A stretch of DNA of 64,000 nucleotides from Moorena sp. SIOASIH (GCF_010671925.1 NZ_JAAHIH010000010.1:124001-188000), one strand, 5' to 3'; positions 41,950 to 50,731 are shown, numbered from the stretch's first letter. Translations and numbers: made by a program. Notes: generated from the letters alone by a model not told the origin.

Positions 41950-42486
41950 ATGATGGGGAATTTAGTATTATTGGCAACAGAAGCTCATGGAGAAGGTGGT
42001 TTCGGCTTAAACTTTAATATTCTTGAAACCAACCTAATCAACCTGAGTATTTTGTTGGGGGTACTGTACTACTTCGGTCGCCAATTAGTGGGAAACGTTT
42101 TGAGTGAGCGACGCTCAAAAATTGAACAGGCAATTAAAGAAGTAGAAGCTCGTCAAAGACAAGGAGCCGAAGCCTTAGCAGATCAACAGCAGAAGTTAGC
42201 TCAAGCCCAAGTCGAAGCAGAAAACATTCGTGCTGCAGCAGAAGTTAATGCTAAAGCAGCTAAAGAGGCAATTTTGGCCGCTTCGGCTCAAGAAATTGAA
42301 CGGATGAAAGAATCAGCAGTTCAGGATTTGAACTCGGAAAGGGAACGAGCCATGGCCGAACTACGCCAGCGAGTTGCTACCATGGCAATGGCTAAGGTTG
42401 ATTCCCAACTAAGAGATACATTAGATAATTCCGCTCAACAACAATTAATTGACCGCAACATCGCTCTGTTGGGAGGTGGCTCATGA
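41950..42486 (+). CDS. atpF: ATP synthase subunit b (F0)
   Basis: The 178-residue b subunit has the hydrophobic anchor NLINLSILLGVLYYFGRQLV (about residues 28-47) and a long charged coiled coil ending SAQQQLIDRNIALLGG. It links F0 to F1 in the peripheral stalk. It overlaps the delta gene by 4 bp (ATGA at 42483-42486), so the two are translationally coupled. Two successive ATGs start the frame. Confidence 0.95.
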   Translation: MMGNLVLLATEAHGEGGFGLNFNILETNLINLSILLGVLYYFGRQLVGNVLSERRSKIEQAIKEVEARQRQGAEALADQQQKLAQAQVEAENIRAAAEVNAKAAKEAILAASAQEIERMKESAVQDLNSERERAMAELRQRVATMAMAKVDSQLRDTLDNSAQQQLIDRNIALLGGGS

Positions 42487-43037
42487 AAGGTGGTTTTTTG
42501 AGTGGCCAAGTACTCGAACCTTATGCAGAAGCGTTGCTCGATTTGGCTAAGTCCGATAACGAACTCAAAGGCAAACTGAGTGAGGATGTAGATACTCTGC
42601 TGAGTCTTTTGAAAGAATCGCCACAATTGCAAGAGTTTTTAGGCTCTCCTGTGGTCAGAGCTGAGGATAAAATCGGGGTCTTGCAACAAATTGCTGGGGA
42701 CCAACTTCACCCCTACACCATGAATTTTTTAAGGATTCTAGTAGACCGTGGGCGCATTGCGTTTTTGGAAGGCATTTGCCTGAAGTACCAAGAACTTCTC
42801 AGGGATTTAGATCAAACTGTTTTGGCTGAGGTCAGTTCAGCAATAGAACTTTCTGAAGCTCAGCAAGAATCAGTTCGTGAGAAAGTTAAGTCCCTCACGG
42901 GAGCCAATCAGGTAGAACTGGATACAAAAATTGACCCGGATGTAATCGGTGGTGTGATCATTAAAGTCGGGTCTCAGATATTTGATGCCAGTCTAAAAGG
43001 ACAACTCCGTCGCATCGGTATGGCTCTGACCAGTTGA
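42483..43037 (+). CDS. atpH: ATP synthase subunit delta (F1)
   Basis: The 184-residue delta subunit (OSCP type) caps the F1 head and binds the stalk. Family marks are EPYAEALLDLAKSDN at the start and NFLRILVDRGRIAFLEGICL in the middle. A C-terminal LDTKIDPDVIGGVIIKVGSQ leads to the end QLRRIGMAL. It begins inside the b gene's stop. Synechocystis calls it atpD. A 361-bp repeat-filled gap separates it from atpA, which is unusual for this operon. Confidence 0.96.
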   Translation: MKGGFLSGQVLEPYAEALLDLAKSDNELKGKLSEDVDTLLSLLKESPQLQEFLGSPVVRAEDKIGVLQQIAGDQLHPYTMNFLRILVDRGRIAFLEGICLKYQELLRDLDQTVLAEVSSAIELSEAQQESVREKVKSLTGANQVELDTKIDPDVIGGVIIKVGSQIFDASLKGQLRRIGMALTS

Positions 43038-43398
43038 AGGTTAGCAGGTTCAAGGTTAGTAAGTTGTTCGCCTTTGGCGTTCCCGAAGGGTAGGTTAGTT
43101 GGTTGTTCGCCTTTGGCGTTCCCGAAGGGTAGGTTAGTTGGTTGTTCGCCCAAGACGTTCGGTTTAGGGTAGGTTAGCAGGTTGTTCGCCCAAGACGTTC
43201 GGTTTAGGGTAGGTTAGTTGGTTGTTCGCCTGAGTCGTCCGAAGTAGGCTCGGTTAGGAATTTAAAGATTAACCCCTTGGGAAATAACCTTGAACAGTCA
43301 ACAGTAAACAATCAACAAACAATCAACAATCAACAGTCAACAGTAAACAGTTAATAGTTAACAGTAAACAATTAGTTAGTTAACGATAAAAACCAATC
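43038..43398. repeat. Repeat-filled spacer between atpH and atpA
   Basis: Five related units of roughly 40-50 bp (43063-43255) each carry TTGTTCGCC, a short variable palindrome and GGTAGGTTAG. They are followed by AACAATC/AACAGTC heptamer-like words to 43380. In many cyanobacteria these genes lie close together, so the gap has probably expanded by repeat growth. No T-rich terminator is visible. Confidence 0.85.
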
Positions 43399-44916
43399 AT
43401 GATTAGCATTAGACCAGACGAAATTAGCAGCATTATTCGGCAGCAAATTCAAGGATATAACCAAGGTTTTGCGGTTTCCAACGTTGGAACGGTTTTGCAA
43501 GTTGGTGATGGTATTGCCCGGATTTATGGCTTGGAAAAGTGCATGGCTGGGGAACTGCTGGAGTTTGAAGATGGCACCGTTGGCATTGCCCAGAACTTAG
43601 AACAGGACAATGTGGGTGCAGTGCTGATGGGGGATGGTTTAAATATCCAGGAAGGTAGCTCGGTTACTGCTACTGGTAAAATTGCTCAGGTACCCGTCGG
43701 AGAGGCACTGATTGGTCGGATAGTTGATGGCTTGGGTCGTCCCATTGATGGTAAGGGGGACATTCAAAGCACTGAATCCCGTCTGGTGGAATCCATGGCC
43801 CCAGGGATTATTGCGCGGCGTTCAGTTTGTGAACCCATGCAAACGGGAATCACCGCTATTGACGCTATGATTCCCGTTGGACGCGGTCAGCGGGAGTTGA
43901 TTATCGGTGACCGACAAACCGGGAAAACTGCTATTGCTGTAGACACAATCATCAACCAGAAACAGGAAGATGTAATTTGTGTCTATGTTGCTATTGGTCA
44001 GAAGGCATCTACGGTAGCCCAAGTGGTGAATACCCTCCAGGAAAAAGGAGCATTAGACTACACTGTGGTCGTGGCAGCGAATGCCAATGACCCAGCTACT
44101 CTACAGTTCTTGGCTCCCTACACCGGTGCCTCGATTGCCGAGTACTTTATGTACAACGGTAAGGCAACCCTAGTCATTTATGATGACTTGTCTAAGCAAG
44201 CTCAAGCCTATCGCCAGATGTCCCTACTGCTGCGCCGTCCACCAGGACGGGAAGCTTATCCAGGAGATGTGTTCTACGTCCACTCCCGCTTGTTGGAACG
44301 GGCAGCTAAACTGAATGATGAACTGGGTGGTGGTAGTATGACCGCACTGCCTATTATTGAAACTCAGGCTGGTGACGTATCAGCTTACATCCCGACTAAT
44401 GTAATTTCTATTACCGATGGTCAAATCTTCCTCTCCTCTGACCTATTTAACTCTGGTGTCAGACCAGCGATTAACCCTGGTATCTCAGTGTCACGGGTAG
44501 GTTCTGCTGCCCAAACCAAGGCCATGAAGAAAGTGGCTGGTAAATTGAAGCTAGAACTAGCCCAGTTTGACGACTTGCAAGCCTTTGCTCAGTTTGCCTC
44601 CGACTTGGATGCCGCTACCCAAGCTCAGTTGGCTCGGGGTCAACGTTTACGGGAAGTGTTGAAGCAACCTCAGAATTCTCCCCTAGCTGTGTTTGAGCAA
44701 GTGGCAATCGTTTACGCTGGACTCAATGGCTATCTAGATGATGTGCCTACTGATAAGGTGACAACTTTTACTCAGGGACTGCGGGAGTACTTGAAAACCA
44801 GCAAGCCAGAGTACGTTGAGATCATCAAAAAGGAGAAGAAGCTCACTGATGAAGCCGAAAGCATTCTAAAGGAAGCGATCGCAGAATACAAACAGACCTT
44901 CCTAGTCTCCGCTTAA
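43399..44916 (+). CDS. atpA: ATP synthase subunit alpha (F1)
   Basis: The 505-residue alpha subunit begins MISIRPDEISSIIRQQIQGY. It has the Walker A GDRQTGKTAI, the Walker B strand ATLVIYDDLSKQA, the arginine-finger region (PAINPGISVSRVGSAAQ) and the signature VYAGLNGYLDD near the end. It forms the non-catalytic nucleotide sites and supplies residues to the catalytic beta sites. The beta and epsilon genes are not in this window, as usual in cyanobacteria where they form a separate cluster. Confidence 0.98.
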   Translation: MISIRPDEISSIIRQQIQGYNQGFAVSNVGTVLQVGDGIARIYGLEKCMAGELLEFEDGTVGIAQNLEQDNVGAVLMGDGLNIQEGSSVTATGKIAQVPVGEALIGRIVDGLGRPIDGKGDIQSTESRLVESMAPGIIARRSVCEPMQTGITAIDAMIPVGRGQRELIIGDRQTGKTAIAVDTIINQKQEDVICVYVAIGQKASTVAQVVNTLQEKGALDYTVVVAANANDPATLQFLAPYTGASIAEYFMYNGKATLVIYDDLSKQAQAYRQMSLLLRRPPGREAYPGDVFYVHSRLLERAAKLNDELGGGSMTALPIIETQAGDVSAYIPTNVISITDGQIFLSSDLFNSGVRPAINPGISVSRVGSAAQTKAMKKVAGKLKLELAQFDDLQAFAQFASDLDAATQAQLARGQRLREVLKQPQNSPLAVFEQVAIVYAGLNGYLDDVPTDKVTTFTQGLREYLKTSKPEYVEIIKKEKKLTDEAESILKEAIAEYKQTFLVSA

Positions 44917-45308
44917 CAGGTTAAAGATTAGTTTCCGTTGCAGGTTAGTTTCCGTTGCAGGTTGCAGGTTAGTTTCCGTTGCAGGTTGCAGGTTAGTTTC
45001 AGTTGCAGGTTAGTTTCCGTTGCAGGTTGCAGGTTAGTAAGTTGCAGGTTAGTAGGTTGCAGGTTCTCTAAAACACAGTCAACCTAGCCTACCCCGAACG
45101 CCAAAGGCGAACAACCAGACAACCTTGGCCTAAAGGCCACGCTATGCGAACAACCAGACAACCTTGGCCTAAAGGCCACGCTATGCGAACCCAGACAACC
45201 TTCAACCTTCAACCTTCAACCAGACAACCTTCAACCTTCAACCAGACAACCTTCAACCTTCAACCAGACAACCTTCAAGCCGAGACAACCGTCATCCTTG
45301 AACAGATT
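44917..45308. repeat. Repeat-filled spacer between atpA and the gamma gene
   Basis: AGTTTCCGTTGCAGGTTGC-like units fill 44930-45065. Next come an AACGCCAAAGGCGAAC palindrome, two copies of CCTTGGCCTAAAGGCCACGC with TATGCGAAC, and CAACCTTCAACCAGA units up to 45290. An open frame runs through these repeats into the gamma gene from 45144, but its product there is repeat-derived. Confidence 0.9.
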
Positions 45309-46259
45309 ATGCCTAATCTAAAAGATATTCGCGATCGCATTAAGTCAGTCAAAAATACCCGGAAAATCACCGAAGCGATGCGCCTTGTGGCTGCGGCTAA
45401 GGTACGTCGTGCTCAACAACAGGTAACTGCCACCCGTCCCTTTGCTGACCGCTTAACACAAGTTCTCTACGGTTTGCAAAACCGGATGCAGTTTGAAGAT
45501 GCCAATCTCCCCCTACTAAAAGAACGGGAAATCAAGAATGTAGGCTTGCTCGTCGTTTCAGCGGATCGAGGACTATGTGGCGGTTACAATACTAACGTTA
45601 TCAAGCGTGCAGAAAACCGTGCAAAGGAACTACAGGAAAAAGGGGTTGGCTACAAATACGTGCTAGTTGGACGCAAAGCTATTCAGTACTTCCAACGCCG
45701 CGACCAGCCAATTGATGCCAAGTACACCGGTTTAGAACAGATTCCCACAGCATCAGAAGCATCTATGATTGCTGACCAACTCCTCTCCCTGTTTCTGTCT
45801 GAAACCGTAGACCGGGTGGAGTTGATATACACCAAATTCGTCTCATTGATTAGTTCTCGACCTGCGGTTCAAACCCTGCTACCCCTAACAGCTAAGGGAC
45901 TAGAATCACAGGATGATGAAATCTTCAGATTGACAAGTAAAGGTGGTGAGTTCAAGGTGGAACGGGAGGTAGTCACAAGAACAAGTACCGAGACTTTCCC
46001 CCGTGACATGATTTTTGAACAAGACCCCGTGCAAATCCTGGATGCCCTGTTGCCTTTATATCTAAACAACCAGTTACTACGGGCCTTACAAGAATCAGCA
46101 GCTAGTGAACTGGCTTGTCGGATGACAGCAATGAGTAATGCCAGTGATAATGCATCGGAACTGACTGGTAAACTAACCCTAACCTACAACAAGGCACGGC
46201 AAGCCGCTATTACCCAGGAAATTCTGGAAGTTGTCGGTGGTGCTGAAGCACTCGGTTAA
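45309..46259 (+). CDS. atpG: ATP synthase subunit gamma (F1)
   Basis: The 316-residue gamma subunit is the rotating shaft. It begins MPNLKDIRDRIKSVKNTRKI, with TEAMRLVAAAKVRRAQ following, contains VSADRGLCGGYN, and ends YNKARQAAITQEILEVVGGA. The insert typical of cyanobacterial and plastid gamma lies around FRLTSKGGEFKVEREVVTR. The open frame extends to 45144 through repeats (TTFNLQPSTRQPS), but the conserved family start is the ATG at 45309. Cyanobacterial papers use atpC. A terminator follows the gene. Confidence 0.97.
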   Translation: MPNLKDIRDRIKSVKNTRKITEAMRLVAAAKVRRAQQQVTATRPFADRLTQVLYGLQNRMQFEDANLPLLKEREIKNVGLLVVSADRGLCGGYNTNVIKRAENRAKELQEKGVGYKYVLVGRKAIQYFQRRDQPIDAKYTGLEQIPTASEASMIADQLLSLFLSETVDRVELIYTKFVSLISSRPAVQTLLPLTAKGLESQDDEIFRLTSKGGEFKVEREVVTRTSTETFPRDMIFEQDPVQILDALLPLYLNNQLLRALQESAASELACRMTAMSNASDNASELTGKLTLTYNKARQAAITQEILEVVGGAEALG

Positions 46260-46305
46260 TTTCATTTCATTTAATTTCTTTTATCCTCAGCTGCAAAGAT
46301 TACCT

Positions 46306-46335
46306 GCGTCTGGAATTAACCAGGCGCATTTTTAC
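46306..46335 (+). terminator. Rho-independent terminator of the atp operon
   Basis: GCGTCTGGAATTAACCAGGCGC forms an 8-bp stem with one G-T pair, followed by ATTTTTAC. It lies 47 bp past the gamma stop codon. The same terminator design follows the xisI and calcium-repeat genes further on. Confidence 0.8.
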
Positions 46336-46555
46336 TGTTTGCTAATTGTATCAGCAATTATAGTGTTTAGTAATCAAGGGAATAGTAGGTTATATCATGT
46401 TAATATAATCAGTTATCAAAAAACTTAGCTTCCTTCTTGTAGGTAATCTCCCTTCTCATCGCCTGTTCCCTGTTCCCTGTTCCCTGTTCCCTATTATCTA
46501 CTAATTATAAGTGTTCAACAGAAAATGATATTAGGTCATGAAACAAATGTAAGTC
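46336..46555. other. Intergenic region with CTGTTCC array and duplicated start
   Basis: GTTCCCT heptamers occur at about 46464-46493. GTCATGAAACAA occurs at 46535 and again at 46553. The first copy encodes only MKQM before a stop; the second starts the following gene. Confidence 0.7.
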
Positions 46556-47707
46556 ATGAAACAATTATGGAATCGCCAACCGGTTGAGATTAGGCACACA
46601 ATATTGGCTGCTGTTTTAGTATTATTTATAGTAAGTTTATTTTATTTTGTAAAATTTGAAGGGAACATTACTGGCTTTTTCAGAATTGGGTCACTATTCC
46701 CTATTTCTCCTTATCTAAATAGTCAGAAAGTATTGATGTATCAGGGAGAGCAGGGATATGATGGTCAACAGTTTTTGAGTATTGCCCTGGATCCATGGTT
46801 AGAAAACTCAGGCACAATAGAAGCCATTACTCCTCCGCAATATCGCTACAGAAGAATTCTTTATCCACTGCTAGGTTATCTATTAGGTTTTGGGAATCCC
46901 CAGTTAATTCCCTACGCAATGGTTGGCATTAACTGTCTAGCTATTATTCTGATAGTATTTGTGAGTAGTTTATATCTGAAACGATATAGTGGCAGAACTT
47001 GGCCCTCACTCCTGGTTCTTTCTATACCAGGAGTTTGGATGGTTTTATCCCTTTCAACAGCTGATTTAATTAGTAGCTTGCTGCTGGTAACAGCTATCTA
47101 TTTTTATCGCAATGAAAAACCGATTTACACAGCAATAACCATCGCAGCTGCTTGTCTGACACGGGAGACAATGCTATTAATGTGGTTGGCAATTTTATTA
47201 ACCAGTATATGGGAGCGCAAAGGTCGGCAGCTGCAACATCTATTATGGGCTTGGATACCAGTAGCTGGGTGGGCTATCTATGTTTTATATCGTCTAGAGG
47301 CTCAAGAGAATCTAGAAGGTAGTGAAAATTTTGGCTACCCTCTATTTGGCATAGGTCAAAAGCTGATTGATAGTCTCACAGGAGGACTAGGGGGAAAAAA
47401 CCTGTTTGAAGCTTACTCATTTGCCTTATTAATAGCAGCTTTTGTAGTCACTATACTGCTAGCAAGTCAGTCCCTGCGGCAAAACAAGGTTATCCTAATC
47501 AGTGCAATTATTTATGCTGTGCTATTTTCAATGACTAGCATGACTATCTTAGGGTATTATTTGGATTATTCTCGTGTATACCTAGATATCTATTTCTTAC
47601 TATTACTCAGTAGCAGTTACTCAAAACACTATTTAAGCTATTTAAAAATAATCGTCATGGCTGGTGCCAGCTTGGCAAGCATCACGTATTTACTTGCCCA
47701 TTCATGA
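46556..47707 (+). CDS. Polytopic membrane protein of unknown function (GT-C-like)
   Basis: This 383-residue protein has about nine or ten transmembrane helices. After a first helix (TILAAVLVLFIVSLFYFVKF), an outer loop carries YQGEQGYDGQQFLSIALDPW and RYRRILYPLLGYLLGFGNP. This loop recalls membrane glycopolymer-forming proteins and GT-C glycosyltransferases. Later helices include SLLVLSIPGVWMVLSLSTAD and AACLTRETMLLMWLAILLTS. The donor and product are unknown. A four-codon mini-ORF that duplicates its start lies just upstream. It probably has its own promoter, because a terminator precedes it. Confidence 0.75.
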   Translation: MKQLWNRQPVEIRHTILAAVLVLFIVSLFYFVKFEGNITGFFRIGSLFPISPYLNSQKVLMYQGEQGYDGQQFLSIALDPWLENSGTIEAITPPQYRYRRILYPLLGYLLGFGNPQLIPYAMVGINCLAIILIVFVSSLYLKRYSGRTWPSLLVLSIPGVWMVLSLSTADLISSLLLVTAIYFYRNEKPIYTAITIAAACLTRETMLLMWLAILLTSIWERKGRQLQHLLWAWIPVAGWAIYVLYRLEAQENLEGSENFGYPLFGIGQKLIDSLTGGLGGKNLFEAYSFALLIAAFVVTILLASQSLRQNKVILISAIIYAVLFSMTSMTILGYYLDYSRVYLDIYFLLLLSSSYSKHYLSYLKIIVMAGASLASITYLLAHS

Positions 47708-47765
47708 AACACCGGAAAGGTATAATCAAGATTCGGTAAAAATTTGATTTAGCGTTTGTATTTGA

Positions 47766-47961
47766 GTAAGCATTCAGCCGTCAGCCGTCAGCCGTCAGCT
47801 AAAAGCTCACGCTACGCGAACAGCTTATTTTTCAAGTAGCGTGCGCTATGGGCATAAACTGTTACCGTAGCGTGACCACAGGCCTTTAGCCTTTAGCCTT
47901 TAGCTGTTCGCGTAGCGTGCGCGTAGCGCTAATCGCTGTTCGCTGATAGCTGAATGCTTAC
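47766..47961. mobile_element. MITE copy 1: 13-bp GTAAGCATTCAGC inverted ends, 8-bp target duplication
   Basis: The 196-bp element starts GTAAGCATTCAGC (47766-47778) and ends with its exact complement GCTGAATGCTTAC (47949-47961). GTATTTGA is duplicated on both sides (47758-47765 and 47962-47969). The interior holds CAGCCGT repeats and several GCGTAGCG palindromes but no gene. IS66-family elements are known for GTAA ends and 8-bp target duplications, so an IS66-type transposase may have moved it. Confidence 0.9.
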
Positions 47962-47969
47962 GTATTTGA

Positions 47970-48260
47970 GATGTAAAATTTAACACGATAAATAAAGATA
48001 TAATGTCAGGTGTACTTTGGGGTAAAAAGCGACATCATGAATAATATCAAGTCAGGTTGAATACCCTCAGCCCTGGTGCTAATGGTTTAGTAAATAGGAG
48101 CACTTCCTTTTGAAAATAAGCTTGATATTCATCATAGCATCTATGAAGAATCTTTTTGACCCTTGGATAATCACTTTTTGCTAACTTAAGAATACCCGAA
48201 TCATAACGGTAATGGTCAGAGTAAATTAAGATAAATAAATTAATCATTAAATCAATAACC
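47970..48260. other. Upstream region of xisHI with a doubtful minus-strand frame
   Basis: A 71-codon minus-strand frame (48047-48262) encodes DYPRVKKILHRCYDEYQAYF and ends PLAPGLRVFNLT. It has some protein-like character but starts within the xisH start codon and resembles nothing I know. It may be a gene remnant. Confidence 0.35.
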
Positions 48261-48680
48261 ATGCCAGTTCGTGACTACTATCATGATATTGTACGCAATG
48301 CCCTTCAAAAAGACGGTTGGACAATCACCCACGATCCCTATCGTTTAAAACTCACTAGAAAAAAGAATTTATATATTGACTTAGGGGCAGAACGACTCAT
48401 GGCGGCGGAAAAAGGTGTCCATAAAATTGCTGTTGAAATCAAAAGTTTCCGCAGTGCATCAGAAATGAAAGATTTAGAGGAAGCAGTGGGTCAATTTGTC
48501 TTGTATGAACACCTACTGGCACGCTACGAACCCGAAAGAAAACTCTATTTAGCTGTTCCAGAAGATGTGAGAGCATCAGTGTTTGAAGAAGAAGCAGGAC
48601 AAGTTTTAATCGAAGATAAAATCATTCGAATTTTTACCTTTGACGTAAATCAAGAGGAGGTTATTACATGGATACCTTAA
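48261..48680 (+). CDS. xisH: XisH family protein (second copy)
   Basis: The 139-residue protein begins MPVRDYYHDIVRNALQKDGW and carries LYIDLGAERLMAAEKGVHKI followed by AVEIKSF, the same spaced carboxylate and ExK pattern as the 26.6-kb copy. It is clearly divergent from that copy (for example EVKSFIRPSP there, EIKSFRSASE here), so the pairs are not a recent duplication. It overlaps xisI by 13 bp, with the same coupling. Confidence 0.92.
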   Translation: MPVRDYYHDIVRNALQKDGWTITHDPYRLKLTRKKNLYIDLGAERLMAAEKGVHKIAVEIKSFRSASEMKDLEEAVGQFVLYEHLLARYEPERKLYLAVPEDVRASVFEEEAGQVLIEDKIIRIFTFDVNQEEVITWIP

Positions 48681-49009
48681 ACAAAACTAATCTAAAACAA
48701 GCCATTATCAAAGTCTTACAAGACTACGTTGAATTTTTAGGAAATGACCCCGAAAGCGACCTTCAATTAATCATTGACGAAAATAAAGATCACTATCTCC
48801 TCATGGAAATAGGTTGGCACAAAAATCAAAGAATTTACGGCAGTTTGATTCACATTGATATCATTAACGAAAAAATTTGGCTTCAACAAGACGGCACAGA
48901 AGAAGGAGTCGCCAACGAACTGGTAAAACTAGGCATTTCACCTCAACAAATTGTCCTTGCCTTTAAAACCTTAGAACGCCGTAAAATAACTGACTTTGCC
49001 GTTTCCTAA
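48668..49009 (+). CDS. xisI: XisI family protein (second copy)
   Basis: The 113-residue partner of the preceding xisH has the family marks HYLLMEIGWHKNQRIYGSLI, HIDIINEKIWLQQDGTEEGV and ANELVKLGISPQQIVLAFK. The stop/start overlap with xisH indicates coupled translation. A terminator-like hairpin follows at about 49157. No recombinase is nearby, so a role beyond fdxN-type excision is likely but undefined. Confidence 0.92.
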   Translation: MDTLNKTNLKQAIIKVLQDYVEFLGNDPESDLQLIIDENKDHYLLMEIGWHKNQRIYGSLIHIDIINEKIWLQQDGTEEGVANELVKLGISPQQIVLAFKTLERRKITDFAVS

Positions 49010-49156
49010 TTCAAAACTAAGTACCCATGAAAAACCGGAAAGGTAAAATGAAGATTCGGTAAAATTTCAATAAAACTCTAACAAAGGTAAAAAAAATCCT
49101 TAGATAGCGTCTTTGCTAGCGCTATCCTTATAGTTAAGGGGTAACCTGATTGGGTG

Positions 49157-49184
49157 TGTTTGAGTGAACTCAGGCGCATTTTTA
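49157..49184 (+). terminator. Probable terminator after the second xisHI pair
   Basis: TTTGAGTGAACTCAGGCGC with a GAGT/ACTC stem is followed by ATTTTTA. It is a weaker version of the GCGTCTGAGT terminator found after the next genes. Confidence 0.55.
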
Positions 49185-49377
49185 ATGAGGATTTTTATAC
49201 CCACAGATTTTATTAATAACTATTACAAAAATTGTTTTTTTTCAGAAAAAGGGCAATTTTAACTTGATTAATTATTAAAGGCTGAAAATCACACCAGTTT
49301 TCAGATACAGCCTCAGATACTACCCAGGTGTGCATTATATAACAACTGAGAATTTATTAATTACGGAGCAAACATTG

Positions 49378-50634
49378 ATGGTTTCTAATGATAACTTTGC
49401 AGACCGGATATTCTTAAAGCGTACATCAGTTAGTACCACAGGCACTAACGTGGGTTTCACTGGGGAGTCAGGTGAGCCGAATCATGCAGAATTTAGCAGC
49501 CCGTTAAATTCTGCGTGGTGGTCTTGGACAGCTGCCGCTGATGGAATCGTGACCATTGACACTTTTGGGAGTAACTACGACACTACCCTCGCAGTCTACA
49601 CCGGTTCAGGAGTTAACAGCTTAACAGAGATTGCCAGTAATGATGACACCTTTGGTTTGCAAAGCCAAGTTGTATTTACAGTTACGGCTGGTACAACTTA
49701 CCAAATTGCTGTTGATGGCTTTTCCTTCAGCACAGGCTTGATTGATCTCAACATTAACTTAGATATTGACGACAATCTTATTTTGGGAACATCAGGCAAT
49801 GATAGCCTGTTCGGCAGTGTCGAAAACGATCAGATTGAGGGTTTGGCTGGCAATGACACTATCTTTGGTAGTGAGGGAATTAATACCCTTCTCGGCGGTG
49901 ATGGTAATGACGTGATCTACGGTGGTTCACAGCTGGATGTGATTAGCGGTGGTAGCGGTAACGATACCATCTTTGCCAGTGAGGGTAATAATGAAATCTT
50001 TGCTGGTGCTGGTGATGACCTGATCTATTCTGGCTCTGGCAATGATTTGATTAATAGTGGCAGTGGTAACGATACCATCTTCGCCAGTGAAGGTAATAAT
50101 GAAATCTTTGCTGGTGCTGGTGATGACCTGATCTACGGTGGTTCACAGCTGGATGTTATTAATGCTGGTAGCGGTAATGATACCATCTTCGCCAGTGAGG
50201 GTAATAATGAAATCTTTGCTGGTGCTGGTGATGACCTGATCTACGGTGGTTCACAGCTGGATGTTATTAATGCTGGTAGCGGTAATGATACCATCTTCGC
50301 CAGTGAGGGTAATAATGAAATCTTTGCTGGTGCTGGTGATGACATCATCTATTCTGGCTCTGGCAATGATTTGATTAATAGTGGCAGTGGTAACGACACC
50401 CTGTGGCTAGGAGGTGGTGAGGATCTAATTGTCCTCGAAAGCGGCAATGGCTTTGATACTATCAATAACTTCCAGCTTGGTCTAACTATCTTTGATGTTA
50501 CCAATCCTAATCAGCTGAGCATCATTGATGGTGCTAATGGTGCCGAAATCTTGAGCGGCGGAGACCTCCTGGCTGTGGTGAGTTGGACTCAAGCTAGCAC
50601 TCTGATCGACAATCTCGATCAGGTGTTTGTCTAG
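49378..50634 (+). CDS. PPC-like domain plus hemolysin-type calcium-repeat protein (first of three)
   Basis: The 418-residue protein starts with a beta-sandwich of the bacterial pre-peptidase C-terminal kind: NDNFADRIFLKRTSVSTTGT, NSAWWSWTAAADGIVTIDTF, LAVYTGSGVNSLTEIASNDD and AGTTYQIAVDGFS. From about residue 138 come nonapeptide calcium repeats (GGxGxDxhx type), for example GNDTIFASEGNNEIFAGAGD, with longer units duplicated almost exactly. The end (DTINNFQLGLTIFDVTNPNQ) is a C-terminal module found in all three neighbours. There is no N-terminal signal peptide, so type I secretion is inferred from the repeats. The ATG at 49378 has GGAG upstream; a GTG at 49330 in the same frame is less likely. 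Confidence 0.88.
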   Translation: MVSNDNFADRIFLKRTSVSTTGTNVGFTGESGEPNHAEFSSPLNSAWWSWTAAADGIVTIDTFGSNYDTTLAVYTGSGVNSLTEIASNDDTFGLQSQVVFTVTAGTTYQIAVDGFSFSTGLIDLNINLDIDDNLILGTSGNDSLFGSVENDQIEGLAGNDTIFGSEGINTLLGGDGNDVIYGGSQLDVISGGSGNDTIFASEGNNEIFAGAGDDLIYSGSGNDLINSGSGNDTIFASEGNNEIFAGAGDDLIYGGSQLDVINAGSGNDTIFASEGNNEIFAGAGDDLIYGGSQLDVINAGSGNDTIFASEGNNEIFAGAGDDIIYSGSGNDLINSGSGNDTLWLGGGEDLIVLESGNGFDTINNFQLGLTIFDVTNPNQLSIIDGANGAEILSGGDLLAVVSWTQASTLIDNLDQVFV

Positions 50635-50703
50635 GATTTTTCTGCAAGCCTCCGGTAGAGCAAAGCTTGCCGGAGCATAAAATCATTACTTGATGAGCAT
50701 AGT

Positions 50704-50731
50704 GCGTCTGAGTGAACTCAGGCGCATTTTT
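50704..50731 (+). terminator. Rho-independent terminator after the first calcium-repeat gene
   Basis: GCGTCTGAGTGAACTCAGGCGC forms a long stem followed by ATTTTTG. An upstream hairpin CTCCGG/CCGGAG at about 50650-50675 is also shared by the three genes. Confidence 0.85.

Noticed and set aside
45144..45308. N-terminal extension of the gamma subunit
   Set aside because: The extension is entirely repeat-derived; the family starts at MPNLKDIRD, so it is not annotated as part of the gene.
48047..48262. 71-codon minus-strand frame upstream of xisH
   Set aside because: It has some protein-like segments, but no recognised family and an awkward start inside the xisH start codon. It is mentioned only as a possible remnant.
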